The position numbers were made by a program, and so were the translations under genes. A stretch of DNA of 64,000 nucleotides from Devosia sp. 66-22. GTDB taxonomy: Bacteria > Pseudomonadota > Alphaproteobacteria > Rhizobiales > Devosiaceae. The stretch covers positions 65,431-129,430 of the forward strand of contig MKUZ01000023.1 in NCBI GenBank assembly GCA_001899065.1, read 5' to 3'. The first letter of the stretch is position 1; each line of letters starts with the position of its first letter. Shown here piece after piece: positions 38,115-47,201 of this stretch. The notes under the pieces are model-generated. The model had not been told where the DNA came from, did no database searches, and saw nothing but the letters and a program-made list of their open reading frames with translations.

Positions 38115-39422
38115 ATGTTTTCCGTTGATCGTGGCCAGTTCGGGCCGAACTTCGTCTTTGGCGCGGCCACGGCGGCCTATCAGATCGAGGGCGGCCAGAC
38201 CGACGGCCGCGGTCCGTGCATCTGGGACACGTTTGCGGCGACGCCGGGCAATGTGAAGAACGCCGACGACGGCAAGACGGCCTGCGACCACTACAACCGC
38301 TGGCCCGAGGACCTCGATCTGATCCGCGACGGCGGCTTCGACGGCTACCGCTTCTCGATCGCCTGGCCCCGGCTGATCCCCGAGGGGACCGGCGCGATCA
38401 ACCAGGCGGGCCTCGACTTCTACGACCGGCTGATCGACGGGATGCTGGAGCGCGGGCTGAAGCCGTTCGCGACGCTCTATCACTGGGACCTGCCCAGCGC
38501 CCTGCAGGACCGGGGCGGCTGGATGAACCGCGACATCGGCGGTTGGTTCGCCGACTATGCGGCGCTGGTGGGCAGGCATTTCGGCGACCGCCTGCACGCG
38601 ACGGCCACCATCAACGAACCGTGGTGCGTGTCGATCCTCAGCCACATCCTGGGCATCCACGCGCCGGGCTACCGCGACCTGCGCGCCGGCGCCCGGGCGA
38701 TGCATCACGTGCTCTATGCGCACGGCATGGGCGTCGACGCGCTGCGCGCCAATGGCGTCAAGAACATCGGCATCGTGACAAATCTCGAAAAGTCCGAGCC
38801 GGCGTCGGACAAGGAAGACGACCAGCGCGCCTTCGACTTGGGCGATGCCATGTTCAACCGCTGGTTCCTCGGCGGCGTCTATAAGGGGCAGTATCCCGAG
38901 GTGCTGACCAGCATCCTCGATCAGTACCTGCCGGTCGACTATCAGAAGGACATGGAGATCGTGAGCCGCCCGCTCGACTGGGCCGGCATCAACTACTATT
39001 CGCGCGGCCTCTACGCCTGGGATGCGAGCCGCCCGGCCTTCCCGATCAAGCAGGTGAAAGGGCCGCTGCCCACCAACGATCTGGGCTGGGAAATCTACCC
39101 AAAGGGCCTGACGGACCTCCTGGTGCGCGTCTCCAAGGAATACACCAAGCTGCCGCTCTATGTCACCGAGAACGGCATGAGCGAGATCGACGACACCCGT
39201 CGCGTCGCCTTCTACGACGACCACTTGAAGGCCGTTCTAGAGGCGCAGAAACAGGGTGCCGACGTCCGCGGCTACTTCGCCTGGTCGCTGCTCGACAACT
39301 ACGAATGGGCCGAGGGCTATTCCTCGCGCTTCGGCATCGTGCATGTCGACTATGCCAGCCAGAAACGCACCCCCAAGGGCAGCTACCGCGCTTTCCAGGG
39401 CATGCTGCACAACACGCGCTGA
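38115..39422 (+). CDS. GH1 beta-glucosidase
   Basis: A 435-residue cytoplasmic family 1 glycoside hydrolase. The N-terminus NFVFGAATAAYQIEGG and GRGPCIWDTF are the GH1 signature. The acid/base Glu is in TINEPWC and the nucleophile Glu in YVTENGMSE; the C-terminal SLLDNYEWAEGYSSRFGIV is typical. It would cleave cellobiose or aryl beta-glucosides after uptake. It has its own upstream palindrome and no adjacent transporter; MalEFG and AglEFG are the nearest importers, neither typical for beta-glucosides. Confidence 0.95.
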   Translation: MFSVDRGQFGPNFVFGAATAAYQIEGGQTDGRGPCIWDTFAATPGNVKNADDGKTACDHYNRWPEDLDLIRDGGFDGYRFSIAWPRLIPEGTGAINQAGLDFYDRLIDGMLERGLKPFATLYHWDLPSALQDRGGWMNRDIGGWFADYAALVGRHFGDRLHATATINEPWCVSILSHILGIHAPGYRDLRAGARAMHHVLYAHGMGVDALRANGVKNIGIVTNLEKSEPASDKEDDQRAFDLGDAMFNRWFLGGVYKGQYPEVLTSILDQYLPVDYQKDMEIVSRPLDWAGINYYSRGLYAWDASRPAFPIKQVKGPLPTNDLGWEIYPKGLTDLLVRVSKEYTKLPLYVTENGMSEIDDTRRVAFYDDHLKAVLEAQKQGADVRGYFAWSLLDNYEWAEGYSSRFGIVHVDYASQKRTPKGSYRAFQGMLHNTR

Positions 39423-39612
39423 GATCGCCGGCTTCGGCTTAACCAGCGGGTTGCTCGGCTCGCCGCCCCGGTGCGGCGGGCCCGTTCGTGCGCGGCCCAG
39501 CGCCCCTCGACACGACCGGCGCGCCGGAATACGCTATCTCAGATCTATATTATCGCAATACTGAGACCACCAAGAACAAGGGGCTGTATTTCATAGATAT
39601 TTGGAGGATCAA

Positions 39613-41955
39613 TTGGGAAACGGCTATATTGACGGCGACAGACTTAACGTACGTGTTTCTGCGATAGCTGCGCTGAGTGCCATGGAGCGGACGCTCTGGC
39701 GGCGCTCCTTCTTCAAGGCCTCCGAGCTGCTCTGGGCGGCAACGGAAGGGCAGCTCTCCTTCGGTTCGATCTTCTTTACCGACAACGCCCAGTCGCTCGA
39801 AATGGCGGACTTCATCCTGTCCGAGACGGACCGCGGCTACACCACGTCCGACACGTTCGGCGTCATCAACCGCAACATCACGCTCGGGCAGTATGTGAAG
39901 CGCGGCCCGCTCACCACCATCCACGAGCTCGGCCATCATCTATGGGGGCTCGGCGAGGAATATGCCCGCTCACTGGGCGGCAAGATCAACCAGTCCGCTT
40001 CGCTGCCGGCGACGCATGGCAACCGCATCATTCCCCTGACGCTGTCGAACTGGGGCGTGGCCGACAGCACCTTCGCGGGGGCGGACGTGGTCTATCGCAA
40101 CACCGCGGGAGGGATCGAGACACAGACCATCGCGACGAAGTCCGGACTGCGCATCACGCTCAATGCGCCGCTGTCGGAGGACCCGCGCCTGGGCACGTCG
40201 ATAACCGTGCAATGGGTGATCGGCGTGGAATGCACCACGACGGTGCCGAGCCACGCCTGCGTGATGGAGCATTCACGGACGGCCGCGGGAACGCTCAATC
40301 CCGACGGCACCTGGACGCCCGCGGCAAACCCGATCACCGAGTTCTGCGACGATATCAATCACGACCCGGACCAGGACACCGACCAGCACCAGCGCTGGGC
40401 CAAGTCCTGCTGGGGACGGATCAGCACGCATCCCACGCGGTCCCTCCTTGCGCCGGGCGGCCACCCGGGCACCGGGACGCCCACGGGCTACGTGCCGCCG
40501 ACATGGATCGAGGCGCAGGGCGACATCCAGCTGGCGCTTGTCCTCGATCATTCGGGCTCGATGAGCCTCAATGGCGGCACCCGCCTCACGGGCGTCAAGA
40601 ACGGGGCGAAGTACTGGGCCAAGGCGGCGCAGGCGAACAAGCAGGCGCTGAGCATCATCTGGTACAATCACGCTGTCGACGTGCTCGTGCCGGAGACGGA
40701 TTTCGCCACGCTGAGCGACAGCGATGTCGACCAGATCGTCGCCACGATCCAGGGGCAGGTCCCCATCGGCCTCACCAACATCCGCGACGGGCTGTTCGAG
40801 GGGCTCAACCAGATGGTCGGCTATGCCGCCGATCCGCCGGCGCGCGCCGCGATCCTGCTCACCGACGGCGTGCACAACACGCCGCCCGGCAGCAGCATGC
40901 TCGAAGCGATAGCGCCCTATCGCAAGGACAATGCCTCGATCTACACGCTCGGGCTGGGGAGCGGTTCGACGCTCGACATCAGCGGGCTCGAACGGCTGGC
41001 CAAGGACACGGGCGGCCTCTCGGGCGCCGTCGCCGACGGCACCGACGAGTTCGCCATCCGCACCGAGATGATCAAGTTCTTCCAGCATATCCTGGGCGGA
41101 CTCGTCCTGGCCGATGTGCGCCGCCTCTTCGCGCAGTATGGCCATCCAGGCGGCCTGTGGCCAAACGACCCGGAGCTTCCCTTTGCCAACCGTCCGCCGC
41201 TCGCCGACATCATGGGCTCGCTGGGCGCGGCCACGCCGGACGATCTGCAGACGATGGTCGGCGACACGCTGATGGGGATCGACGAGGTGCCGGTCGAGCT
41301 GGGCTCGACCACCGCCATGTTCACGAGCGCTTTTGGCGACGGTGTCCACGCCTGGCTCTACCTCATCGATCCCGATGGCAACGAGATCAAGTACGACGAT
41401 CCGTCGGTGATCTTCGGCCGTGAGTTCCGCTCCTTCGAGTTTGCCAGCGTCGATGGCCCCAGGCCGGGGATCTGGCGCGTCGTCAACATCGTTCCCGGAA
41501 ACGACAAGATCCATGCCGGCCGGCAGCAGACGCTGGCAGGGATCGGCGACGACAAGGTGCGCGTCGGAGTAGAACTGAGTTCGCCGGATCGCCCCGGACC
41601 GGTGCGGGTGGCCGTGGTCACGCGCTACGAGGAGGTCCTGACCGGCCTCGGCGTTGCCGCCATCGTCGAGCCGGGCAAGCCCGGAACGCGCCGCATCGAG
41701 CTCAGCGACGCCGACGAGCCGGGCGTCTATGTCGGCTATTTCGATCTGCCGGACGGCCAGTACAGTGGCCATGTCGAGGTGACGGCGTCGGGCGCCAACG
41801 GCTTTGCCGATGTCGACCACTCGATGCTGCATGGCGAGCCGGGGGCGACCGACACCTGGGTCGCCAACAACCCGCCCTTCGTTCGCATGGTGCCCATCGG
41901 CTTCACGATCGGCAGGCTGCCCAAGCCCAATCCGGAAGAGGAGACTCGGGGCTGA
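39613..41955 (+). CDS. CLCA-like zinc metalloprotease/VWA protein
   Basis: A 780-residue protein from the TTG at 39613, chosen because GGAGGA lies 4 bp upstream; the next ATG (residue 24) is possible. Near residue 104 it has IHELGHHLWGLGEEY, matching the HExxHxxxGxx[DE]E(Y) zinc site of CLCA (calcium-activated chloride channel regulator) proteases. Two acidic, cysteine-containing segments follow (EFCDDINHDPDQDTDQHQ, SCWGRIS). A von Willebrand A domain starts near residue 305 with the MIDAS sequence LDHSGSM. The C-terminal third (from about residue 560) is beta-rich, like the CLCA beta-sandwich region. No signal peptide is visible. The domain order matches eukaryotic CLCA proteins; a bacterial homologue is plausible, but its function is unknown. 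Confidence 0.75.
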   Translation: MGNGYIDGDRLNVRVSAIAALSAMERTLWRRSFFKASELLWAATEGQLSFGSIFFTDNAQSLEMADFILSETDRGYTTSDTFGVINRNITLGQYVKRGPLTTIHELGHHLWGLGEEYARSLGGKINQSASLPATHGNRIIPLTLSNWGVADSTFAGADVVYRNTAGGIETQTIATKSGLRITLNAPLSEDPRLGTSITVQWVIGVECTTTVPSHACVMEHSRTAAGTLNPDGTWTPAANPITEFCDDINHDPDQDTDQHQRWAKSCWGRISTHPTRSLLAPGGHPGTGTPTGYVPPTWIEAQGDIQLALVLDHSGSMSLNGGTRLTGVKNGAKYWAKAAQANKQALSIIWYNHAVDVLVPETDFATLSDSDVDQIVATIQGQVPIGLTNIRDGLFEGLNQMVGYAADPPARAAILLTDGVHNTPPGSSMLEAIAPYRKDNASIYTLGLGSGSTLDISGLERLAKDTGGLSGAVADGTDEFAIRTEMIKFFQHILGGLVLADVRRLFAQYGHPGGLWPNDPELPFANRPPLADIMGSLGAATPDDLQTMVGDTLMGIDEVPVELGSTTAMFTSAFGDGVHAWLYLIDPDGNEIKYDDPSVIFGREFRSFEFASVDGPRPGIWRVVNIVPGNDKIHAGRQQTLAGIGDDKVRVGVELSSPDRPGPVRVAVVTRYEEVLTGLGVAAIVEPGKPGTRRIELSDADEPGVYVGYFDLPDGQYSGHVEVTASGANGFADVDHSMLHGEPGATDTWVANNPPFVRMVPIGFTIGRLPKPNPEEETRG

Positions 41956-42119
41956 CGCAGCCAGGGTTGCGCGGGGAGGGTGTTGGCCCGTACCCGCGCG
42001 ACCAGCCCGACAGCCGTTCCCGGTGTACCGCGCGGTCCCGCGACCCACCTTGCCCGCCGCATTGCTTTATGCAACTTTAGGCTACCGCTAACCGCCGTGC
42101 GAGGCTTCATAATCGGGCC

Positions 42120-42149
42120 CCAAAACGTTTTGGAACCAAAACGTTTTGG
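42120..42149. promoter_or_regulatory. tandem AglR-type operators upstream of aglE
   Basis: Two perfect 14-bp palindromes CCAAAACGTTTTGG at 42120-42133 and 42136-42149, separated by 2 bp (16 bp centre to centre). They lie 57 bp before the aglE start. A near-identical site lies at 47149-47162 in front of aglA, tying both transcripts to the same LacI-family regulator. Confidence 0.8.
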
Positions 42150-42206
42150 CAAAGCAGGGAAGGCGGGGGCGCGAAAGCGCCTCAAACTGTGCGATGGGAG
42201 GACTAC

Positions 42207-43568
42207 ATGCACAAATACCTCTTGGCGGGGGTTTCCGCCGTTGCGCTGGTGGTTTCGGCCGGCGCCTATGCCCAGGAACTGAAATATCCCAAGGGCGAGG
42301 GTGCGTTCAGCTGGGACGCGCTGCAGCAGTTTGCCGACAGCCACAAGGGCCTCGAGGGTCAGAAGGTGACCGTGTGGGGCCCGTGGCGTGAGGGCGGCGA
42401 CCAGGAGCAGTTCCTGACCGTGCTCGCTTACTTCGAAGACGCCACCGGCATCGACGTCGAATACGGCTCCTCGGAGAACTACGAGCAGCAGGCGCAGATC
42501 GACGCCGCCGCCGGCTCGTCGGCCAACGTCACCATCCTGCCGCAGCCGGGCCTGCTCGCCGACATGGCGGCCAAGGGCTACCTGACGCCGCTCAGCGACG
42601 ACGTGAAGGCCACCGTTGAAGAGATCAACGCGGCCGGTTCGTCCTTCGTCAGCCTCGGCACCTACAAGGACAAGGACGGCAACCCGCAGTTCTACGGCGT
42701 GCCCTACAAGGCCGACCTCAAGTCGCTCGTGTGGTACTCGCCCGACAACTTCGCGGACGCCGGCTACGAAGTGCCGACGACCTACGAAGACCTCAAGGCC
42801 CTCACCGAGAAGATGGTCGCCGACGGCAAGACGCCGTGGTGCATCGGTCTTGGTTCGGGCGGCGCCACCGGCTGGCCGGCGACCGACTGGGTCGAAGACA
42901 TCATGCTGCGCATGTACTCGGGCGAAGACTACGACGCCTGGGTCAGCAACGAGATGAAGTTCAACGATCCCAAGGTCGTGGCCGCGCTCGACGAGTTCGG
43001 CTGGTTCGCCAAGAACGACAAGAACGTTGCCGGCGGCACGGCCGCGGTCGGTACCACGGACTTCCGCGAGAGCCCGCTGGGCCTCTTCTCGGTTCCGCCG
43101 GCCTGCTACATGCACCACCAGGCCTCGTTCATCCCGTCCTTCTTCCCTGAAGGCACGGAACTGGGCACCGACGCCGACTTCTTCTACTTCCCGGCCTCGT
43201 CGGAGCGCGACCTCGGCACTCCGGTGCTCGGCGCGGGCACGATCGCGACCATCACCAAGGACTCGCCGGCGGCGCACGCCTTCATCGACTTCCTCAACAA
43301 TCCGATCTCCAACGAGGTCTGGATGGCGCAGTCGGGCTTCCTCAGCACCAACAAGCTCGCCAATGTCGAAACCTACGGCAACGAGACGCTGAAGAAGGAA
43401 GGCCAGATCCTGCTCTCGGGCACGACCTTCCGCTTCGACGGCTCCGACCTGATGCCGGGTGCCGTGGGCGCCGGCTCGTTCTGGACCGGCATGGTCGACT
43501 TCGTGGGTGGCAAGTCCGCCCAGGAAGTGGCGGACCAGGTGCAGGCCTCGTGGGACGCCATCAAGTAA
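42207..43568 (+). CDS. aglE: alpha-glucoside ABC transporter substrate-binding protein
   Basis: A 453-residue periplasmic protein. The signal peptide MHKYLLAGVSAVALVVSAGA is cleaved near AYA-QE. The mature part (GQKVTVWGPWREGGDQEQF, NYEQQAQIDAAAGSSANV, GVPYKADLKSLVWYSP, GATGWPATDWVED) matches the rhizobial AglE type for sucrose, maltose and trehalose. GGGAGGAC precedes the ATG at 42207; an upstream ATG at 42189 lacks such a site. First gene of the aglEFG transcript, controlled by the tandem operators just upstream. Confidence 0.95.
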   Translation: MHKYLLAGVSAVALVVSAGAYAQELKYPKGEGAFSWDALQQFADSHKGLEGQKVTVWGPWREGGDQEQFLTVLAYFEDATGIDVEYGSSENYEQQAQIDAAAGSSANVTILPQPGLLADMAAKGYLTPLSDDVKATVEEINAAGSSFVSLGTYKDKDGNPQFYGVPYKADLKSLVWYSPDNFADAGYEVPTTYEDLKALTEKMVADGKTPWCIGLGSGGATGWPATDWVEDIMLRMYSGEDYDAWVSNEMKFNDPKVVAALDEFGWFAKNDKNVAGGTAAVGTTDFRESPLGLFSVPPACYMHHQASFIPSFFPEGTELGTDADFFYFPASSERDLGTPVLGAGTIATITKDSPAAHAFIDFLNNPISNEVWMAQSGFLSTNKLANVETYGNETLKKEGQILLSGTTFRFDGSDLMPGAVGAGSFWTGMVDFVGGKSAQEVADQVQASWDAIK

Positions 43569-43586
43569 TCTGACTAGCATCAAGCT

Positions 43587-43614
43587 CGGACCCGGCGCTA
43601 AGGTGCCGGGTCCG
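43587..43614 (+). terminator. stem-loop between aglE and aglF
   Basis: Arms CGGACCCGGC/GCCGGGTCCG (10 bp, perfect) with an 8-nt loop and no T tract. Probably an mRNA-stabilising or partially terminating hairpin that keeps binding-protein levels above permease levels, as after malE. Confidence 0.75.
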
Positions 43615-43648
43615 GACTACGCACTCATCACGCCAGGGGAGGGGCGGC

Positions 43649-44665
43649 ATGGGCGACATTTTCCAGCAGATTACTGGTGCCGTCATCGCGATCATTCTGG
43701 CACTCGCCGGGCTCGTGATCTACTTCTGGGGCACGAACTGGCTGCTGGACAGGCTGCTTTCCTCCGGGAGTTCCAGCGGCAACGAGATCACCCGGCGCGA
43801 CAACATCCGCAGCCAGATCCGGCCCTGGCTCTTTCTCTTCCCCGCTCTGCTGTTTCTCACCGTCTATCTCGTCTACCCCGTGGTCGAGACGTTCCGGCTG
43901 AGCTTCTTCGACAAGAACGGCGTTTTCATCGGCTTCGGCAACTATGTCTGGGCCTTCGGCGACAGCGGCTTCCGCCAGTCGATCTTCAACAACATCCTGT
44001 GGCTGCTGATCGTGCCGTTCTTCGCCACGGCCTTCGGCCTCGTGATCGCGGTACTCGCGGACCGGTTGTGGTGGGGCACCATCGCCAAGTCGCTGGTGTT
44101 CATGCCCATGGCCATCAGCTTCGTGGGCGCGTCGGTGATCTGGCGCTTCGTCTATGACTACCGCGCCGCGGGCGAGAACCAGATCGGCCTGCTCAACGCC
44201 ATCGTCACCGGCTTCGGCCTGCCGCCACAGGCTTGGATCACCCTGCCGCTGTGGAACTCGGTGTTCCTCATGGTGATCCTCATCTGGATCCAGACCGGCT
44301 TTGCCATGGTGATCCTCTCGGCCGCCCTGCGCGGCGTGCCCGAGGAAACGCTCGAGGCGGCGCGCATCGATGGCGCCAACGGTTTCCGCATCTTCTTCGA
44401 CATCATGATCCCGCAGATCTGGGGCACCATCGTCGTGGTGTGGACCACCATCACTATCGTAGTGCTCAAGGTGTTCGACATCATCTTCGCCATGACCAAC
44501 GGCCAGTGGGACACCGAAGTGCTGGCCAACCTCATGTTCAAGTGGATGTTCGTGAACTTCGACTATGGGCGAGGCTCGACCATTGCCGTGATCATCATGC
44601 TCTCGGTGCTGCCCATCATGGTCTGGAACATCCGCCGCGCCAACGCCGAAGAGGGGACCCGCTGA
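43649..44665 (+). CDS. aglF: alpha-glucoside ABC permease AglF
   Basis: A 338-residue inner-membrane permease. An N-terminal helix (AVIAIILALAGLVIYFW) precedes the usual six-helix core. The EAA loop reads EAARIDGANGFRIFFDIMIP. The C-terminus NIRRANAEEGTR is typical of the AglF group. GGGGAGGGGCGGC precedes the ATG at 43649. Its stop overlaps the aglG start (TGATG). Confidence 0.95.
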   Translation: MGDIFQQITGAVIAIILALAGLVIYFWGTNWLLDRLLSSGSSSGNEITRRDNIRSQIRPWLFLFPALLFLTVYLVYPVVETFRLSFFDKNGVFIGFGNYVWAFGDSGFRQSIFNNILWLLIVPFFATAFGLVIAVLADRLWWGTIAKSLVFMPMAISFVGASVIWRFVYDYRAAGENQIGLLNAIVTGFGLPPQAWITLPLWNSVFLMVILIWIQTGFAMVILSAALRGVPEETLEAARIDGANGFRIFFDIMIPQIWGTIVVVWTTITIVVLKVFDIIFAMTNGQWDTEVLANLMFKWMFVNFDYGRGSTIAVIIMLSVLPIMVWNIRRANAEEGTR

Positions 44666-45864
44666 TGGCTACCGCCGATATCGCGACCGACATCCCCCGC
44701 CCGGTGAGCAGCTCGCCCAACCTGCTGTCGCGCATCGACGCCGGCCGCATCTTCACCCACATCGCCCTGCTGGTGCTGGTGATCATCTGGACCGTGCCGA
44801 CCGCCGGGCTACTGATTTCGTCGCTGCGCGACAAGGACCAGCTCGCCGTGTCCGGCTGGTGGACGGCGCTGACCACCTCGCGTTCGCAGAACGTCGAGCG
44901 CCTCCCCACGGCCGAAGGGCAGGTGGAGGAGAACGGCAAGTTCGTCATCCGCGGCAATCTGTTCGGCGACGCGACGCACAAGACCATCAGCGCCTTCGGG
45001 CTGACCGCCGACACGCCGGCGGCGACGCCGGTCGGCGGTTCGATGCCCATGAACGATGGCGGCACCATCACGGTGCAGTCGACTGGCGACTATGAGTGGC
45101 TGTCCGACACGAAGTTCGAGCACACCCGTGGTCCGCGTGTCTTCTTCGTGGCCGACATTCCGCCGCGCTTCACGCTCGAGAACTATGTCGAGGTGCTGAC
45201 CGCGAACGGCGTGTTCCGCTCGTTCGTCAACTCGTTCACGGTGACGATTCCGGCGACGATCATCCCGATCCTGATGGCCGCGTTCGCCGCCTATGCCCTT
45301 GCCTGGATGCGGTTCCCGTTCCGCGGCCTCATCGTCGCGGTGGTGGTGGGCCTGCTGGTGGTGCCGCTCCAGATGTCGCTGATCCCGCTGCTGTCGATGT
45401 ACAACAACATCGCGCACGTGCTCGGTGCCGAGGACGGCAAGACCTATCTGGGCATCTGGCTGGCCCACACCGCCTTCGGCCTGCCGCTCGCCATCTACCT
45501 GCTGCGCAACTATATGGCGGCGCTGCCCAAGGAGATCATGGAATCGGCCCGCATCGATGGCGCCAGCCATTTCCAGATCTTCACCGGCATGGTGCTGCCG
45601 CTGAGCTTCCCGGCACTCGCCAGCTTCTCGATCTTCCAGTTCCTCTGGGTGTGGAACGATCTTCTGGTGGCGATGGTGTTCCTCGGCGCGCAGGAGAGCA
45701 AGCTGGTGCTCACCGGCAAGCTGGTGTCGCTCCTCGGCTCGCGCGGCAACAACTGGGAAATCCTGACGGCCGGCGCGTTCGTCACCATCGTCGTGCCGCT
45801 GATCGTGTTCTTCTCGCTGCAGCGCTACTTCGTGCGCGGCCTGCTGGCCGGCTCCGTGAAGTAG
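44665..45864 (+). CDS. aglG: alpha-glucoside ABC permease AglG
   Basis: A 399-residue permease. It is longer than usual MalG subunits because of an extracytoplasmic insert of about 100 residues between helices 1 and 2 (about residues 55-165), which is normal for AglG. The EAA loop reads ESARIDGASHFQIFTGMVLP and the C-terminus QRYFVRGLLAGSVK is standard. The start overlaps the aglF stop. A strong terminator follows, ending this transcript before the convergent regulator gene. Confidence 0.95.
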   Translation: MATADIATDIPRPVSSSPNLLSRIDAGRIFTHIALLVLVIIWTVPTAGLLISSLRDKDQLAVSGWWTALTTSRSQNVERLPTAEGQVEENGKFVIRGNLFGDATHKTISAFGLTADTPAATPVGGSMPMNDGGTITVQSTGDYEWLSDTKFEHTRGPRVFFVADIPPRFTLENYVEVLTANGVFRSFVNSFTVTIPATIIPILMAAFAAYALAWMRFPFRGLIVAVVVGLLVVPLQMSLIPLLSMYNNIAHVLGAEDGKTYLGIWLAHTAFGLPLAIYLLRNYMAALPKEIMESARIDGASHFQIFTGMVLPLSFPALASFSIFQFLWVWNDLLVAMVFLGAQESKLVLTGKLVSLLGSRGNNWEILTAGAFVTIVVPLIVFFSLQRYFVRGLLAGSVK

Positions 45865-45888
45865 CAACGGATCTGTGCTTGGGACGAC

Positions 45889-45913
45889 GGGGCCGGCATC
45901 AGCCGGCCCCTTT
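45889..45913 (+). terminator. terminator after aglG
   Basis: GGGGCCGGC and GCCGGCCCC form a perfect 9-bp stem around a 4-nt loop, followed by TTT. It lies between the convergent aglG and aglR genes and may serve both. Confidence 0.75.
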
Positions 45914-45939
45914 GCTTTCGCGAGGGCAAGTGCTGCGGA

Positions 45940-47049
45940 TCAGCCGATCGTGGTGCGGCGCGCCATGGGCAGCGGGTCGTCGAGCGAGCGCGCGTCGAGG
46001 TCCGGCGCCACATGGAAGGACGAGCGCATCAGGACGCCGCGCGCCGGCTGACCGTCATCGAGCTGGCGGCTCAGCTCGGCGATGAGCGCGTGCCCGGCGT
46101 CGCGCAGCGAAGAGCGGACGAACGTGACGCGCGGCGCGAGCCGGGTCGAATGGATGTGCCGCAGCTCGTCGTCCATGGTGGCGATGGCGATCGGCCGGCC
46201 ATCGCGCAGTCCGGCGTTGGCGAGCACCTCATAGCCCTCGACCAGCAGCAGGATGGAGGAATAGAGCACCGCCGTCACCCGCGTATCGGCGAGCGCCTTC
46301 TGCGTCAGGCTGAAGCCGGCATCGCCCATCGGGTGGGCGGAATTGTAGACGCGCAGCGAATCGGCGGGCAGGCCGGCATCGGCGATGGCGTCGCGAACGC
46401 CGTGATGACGATAGAGCGCATAATTGAACGTCTCGTCGCCATTGATGAAGGCGAAGCGCCGGTGGCCATTGGCGATCAGCAGCCGCATCAGCCGGTAGAA
46501 ATTGTCGTAATTGTCCATATCGACCCAGCCATACTGGCTGGCGCGCTGCTCGCGGCCGTGCACGACGAAGGGCCGGCCGGCCTCGGTGAGGAAGCTGATG
46601 CGCTCGTCGTCCTCGCGCGGCAGGTCGATGATGAAGCCGTCGACCGAATTGTCGCGCACGTAGCGGTCATAGGTCTGCAGCTCGCGGTCCTGTCCATGGC
46701 TGGTCAGAACGATGTCGTAGTTGGCGGCGCGTGCTTCGGCGAGCACGCCGGCCATCACTTCGGAGAAGTGCGGGTCGAGATATTTGAGCTCGTTGTCGCT
46801 CTGCACCCAGGCGATGTTGTGCGTGCGCTGCAGCACGAGGCGCTGGGCATTGCGGTTGGGCCGATAGCCGAGCCGGCGGGCCGCCTCCTCGATCTTGGCG
46901 CGCGTCTTGTCGCCGACGTCGGGGTAGCCGTTCAGTGCGCGCGAAATCGTGGTGATCGACAGCTCGAGTTCCGCTGCCAGATCCTTGATCGTGATGTTGC
47001 GTCCACTCGCCGATTGCGGGGCGACCGGGCGGCCTGGTTTCCGTCCCAT
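45940..47049 (-). CDS. aglR: LacI family regulator of the agl genes
   Basis: A 369-residue regulator. After a short extension (MGRKPGRPVAPQSASGRN) the DNA-binding headpiece reads ITIKDLAAELELSITTISRALN, then the hinge RRLGYRPNRNAQRL. The sensor domain contains DMDNYDNFYRLMRLL and RFAFINGDETFN. It is convergent with aglEFG and divergent from aglA. Its likely operators are the CCAAAACGTTTTGG palindromes at 42120-42149 and 47149-47162. In Sinorhizobium the regulator precedes aglE; here it splits the cluster. Confidence 0.9.
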   Translation of the reverse strand: MGRKPGRPVAPQSASGRNITIKDLAAELELSITTISRALNGYPDVGDKTRAKIEEAARRLGYRPNRNAQRLVLQRTHNIAWVQSDNELKYLDPHFSEVMAGVLAEARAANYDIVLTSHGQDRELQTYDRYVRDNSVDGFIIDLPREDDERISFLTEAGRPFVVHGREQRASQYGWVDMDNYDNFYRLMRLLIANGHRRFAFINGDETFNYALYRHHGVRDAIADAGLPADSLRVYNSAHPMGDAGFSLTQKALADTRVTAVLYSSILLLVEGYEVLANAGLRDGRPIAIATMDDELRHIHSTRLAPRVTFVRSSLRDAGHALIAELSRQLDDGQPARGVLMRSSFHVAPDLDARSLDDPLPMARRTTIG

Positions 47050-47148
47050 AGAGCTTTGATATTCAACAATGTTTGCGCGGTCATAGACGGATACCGCGCG
47101 TCCTCCCGGAGTTGACGTCCCCTCAGCTCCGACGCTAAGAATAGCCTA

Positions 47149-47162
47149 CTAAAACGTTTTGG
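47149..47162. promoter_or_regulatory. AglR-type operator upstream of aglA
   Basis: CTAAAACGTTTTGG, one base different from the two copies in front of aglE. It lies in the 152-bp divergent gap between aglR and aglA, so binding could control aglAK and the regulator itself. Confidence 0.75.
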
Positions 47163-47201
47163 CAAATTGCCGTCGGACGGCGTTGCCCAAGGAGTATCCG
47201 G

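Noticed and set aside
40273..42048. A 591-codon minus-strand open frame
   Set aside because: Antisense to the CLCA-like gene, which carries clear motifs in its own frame.
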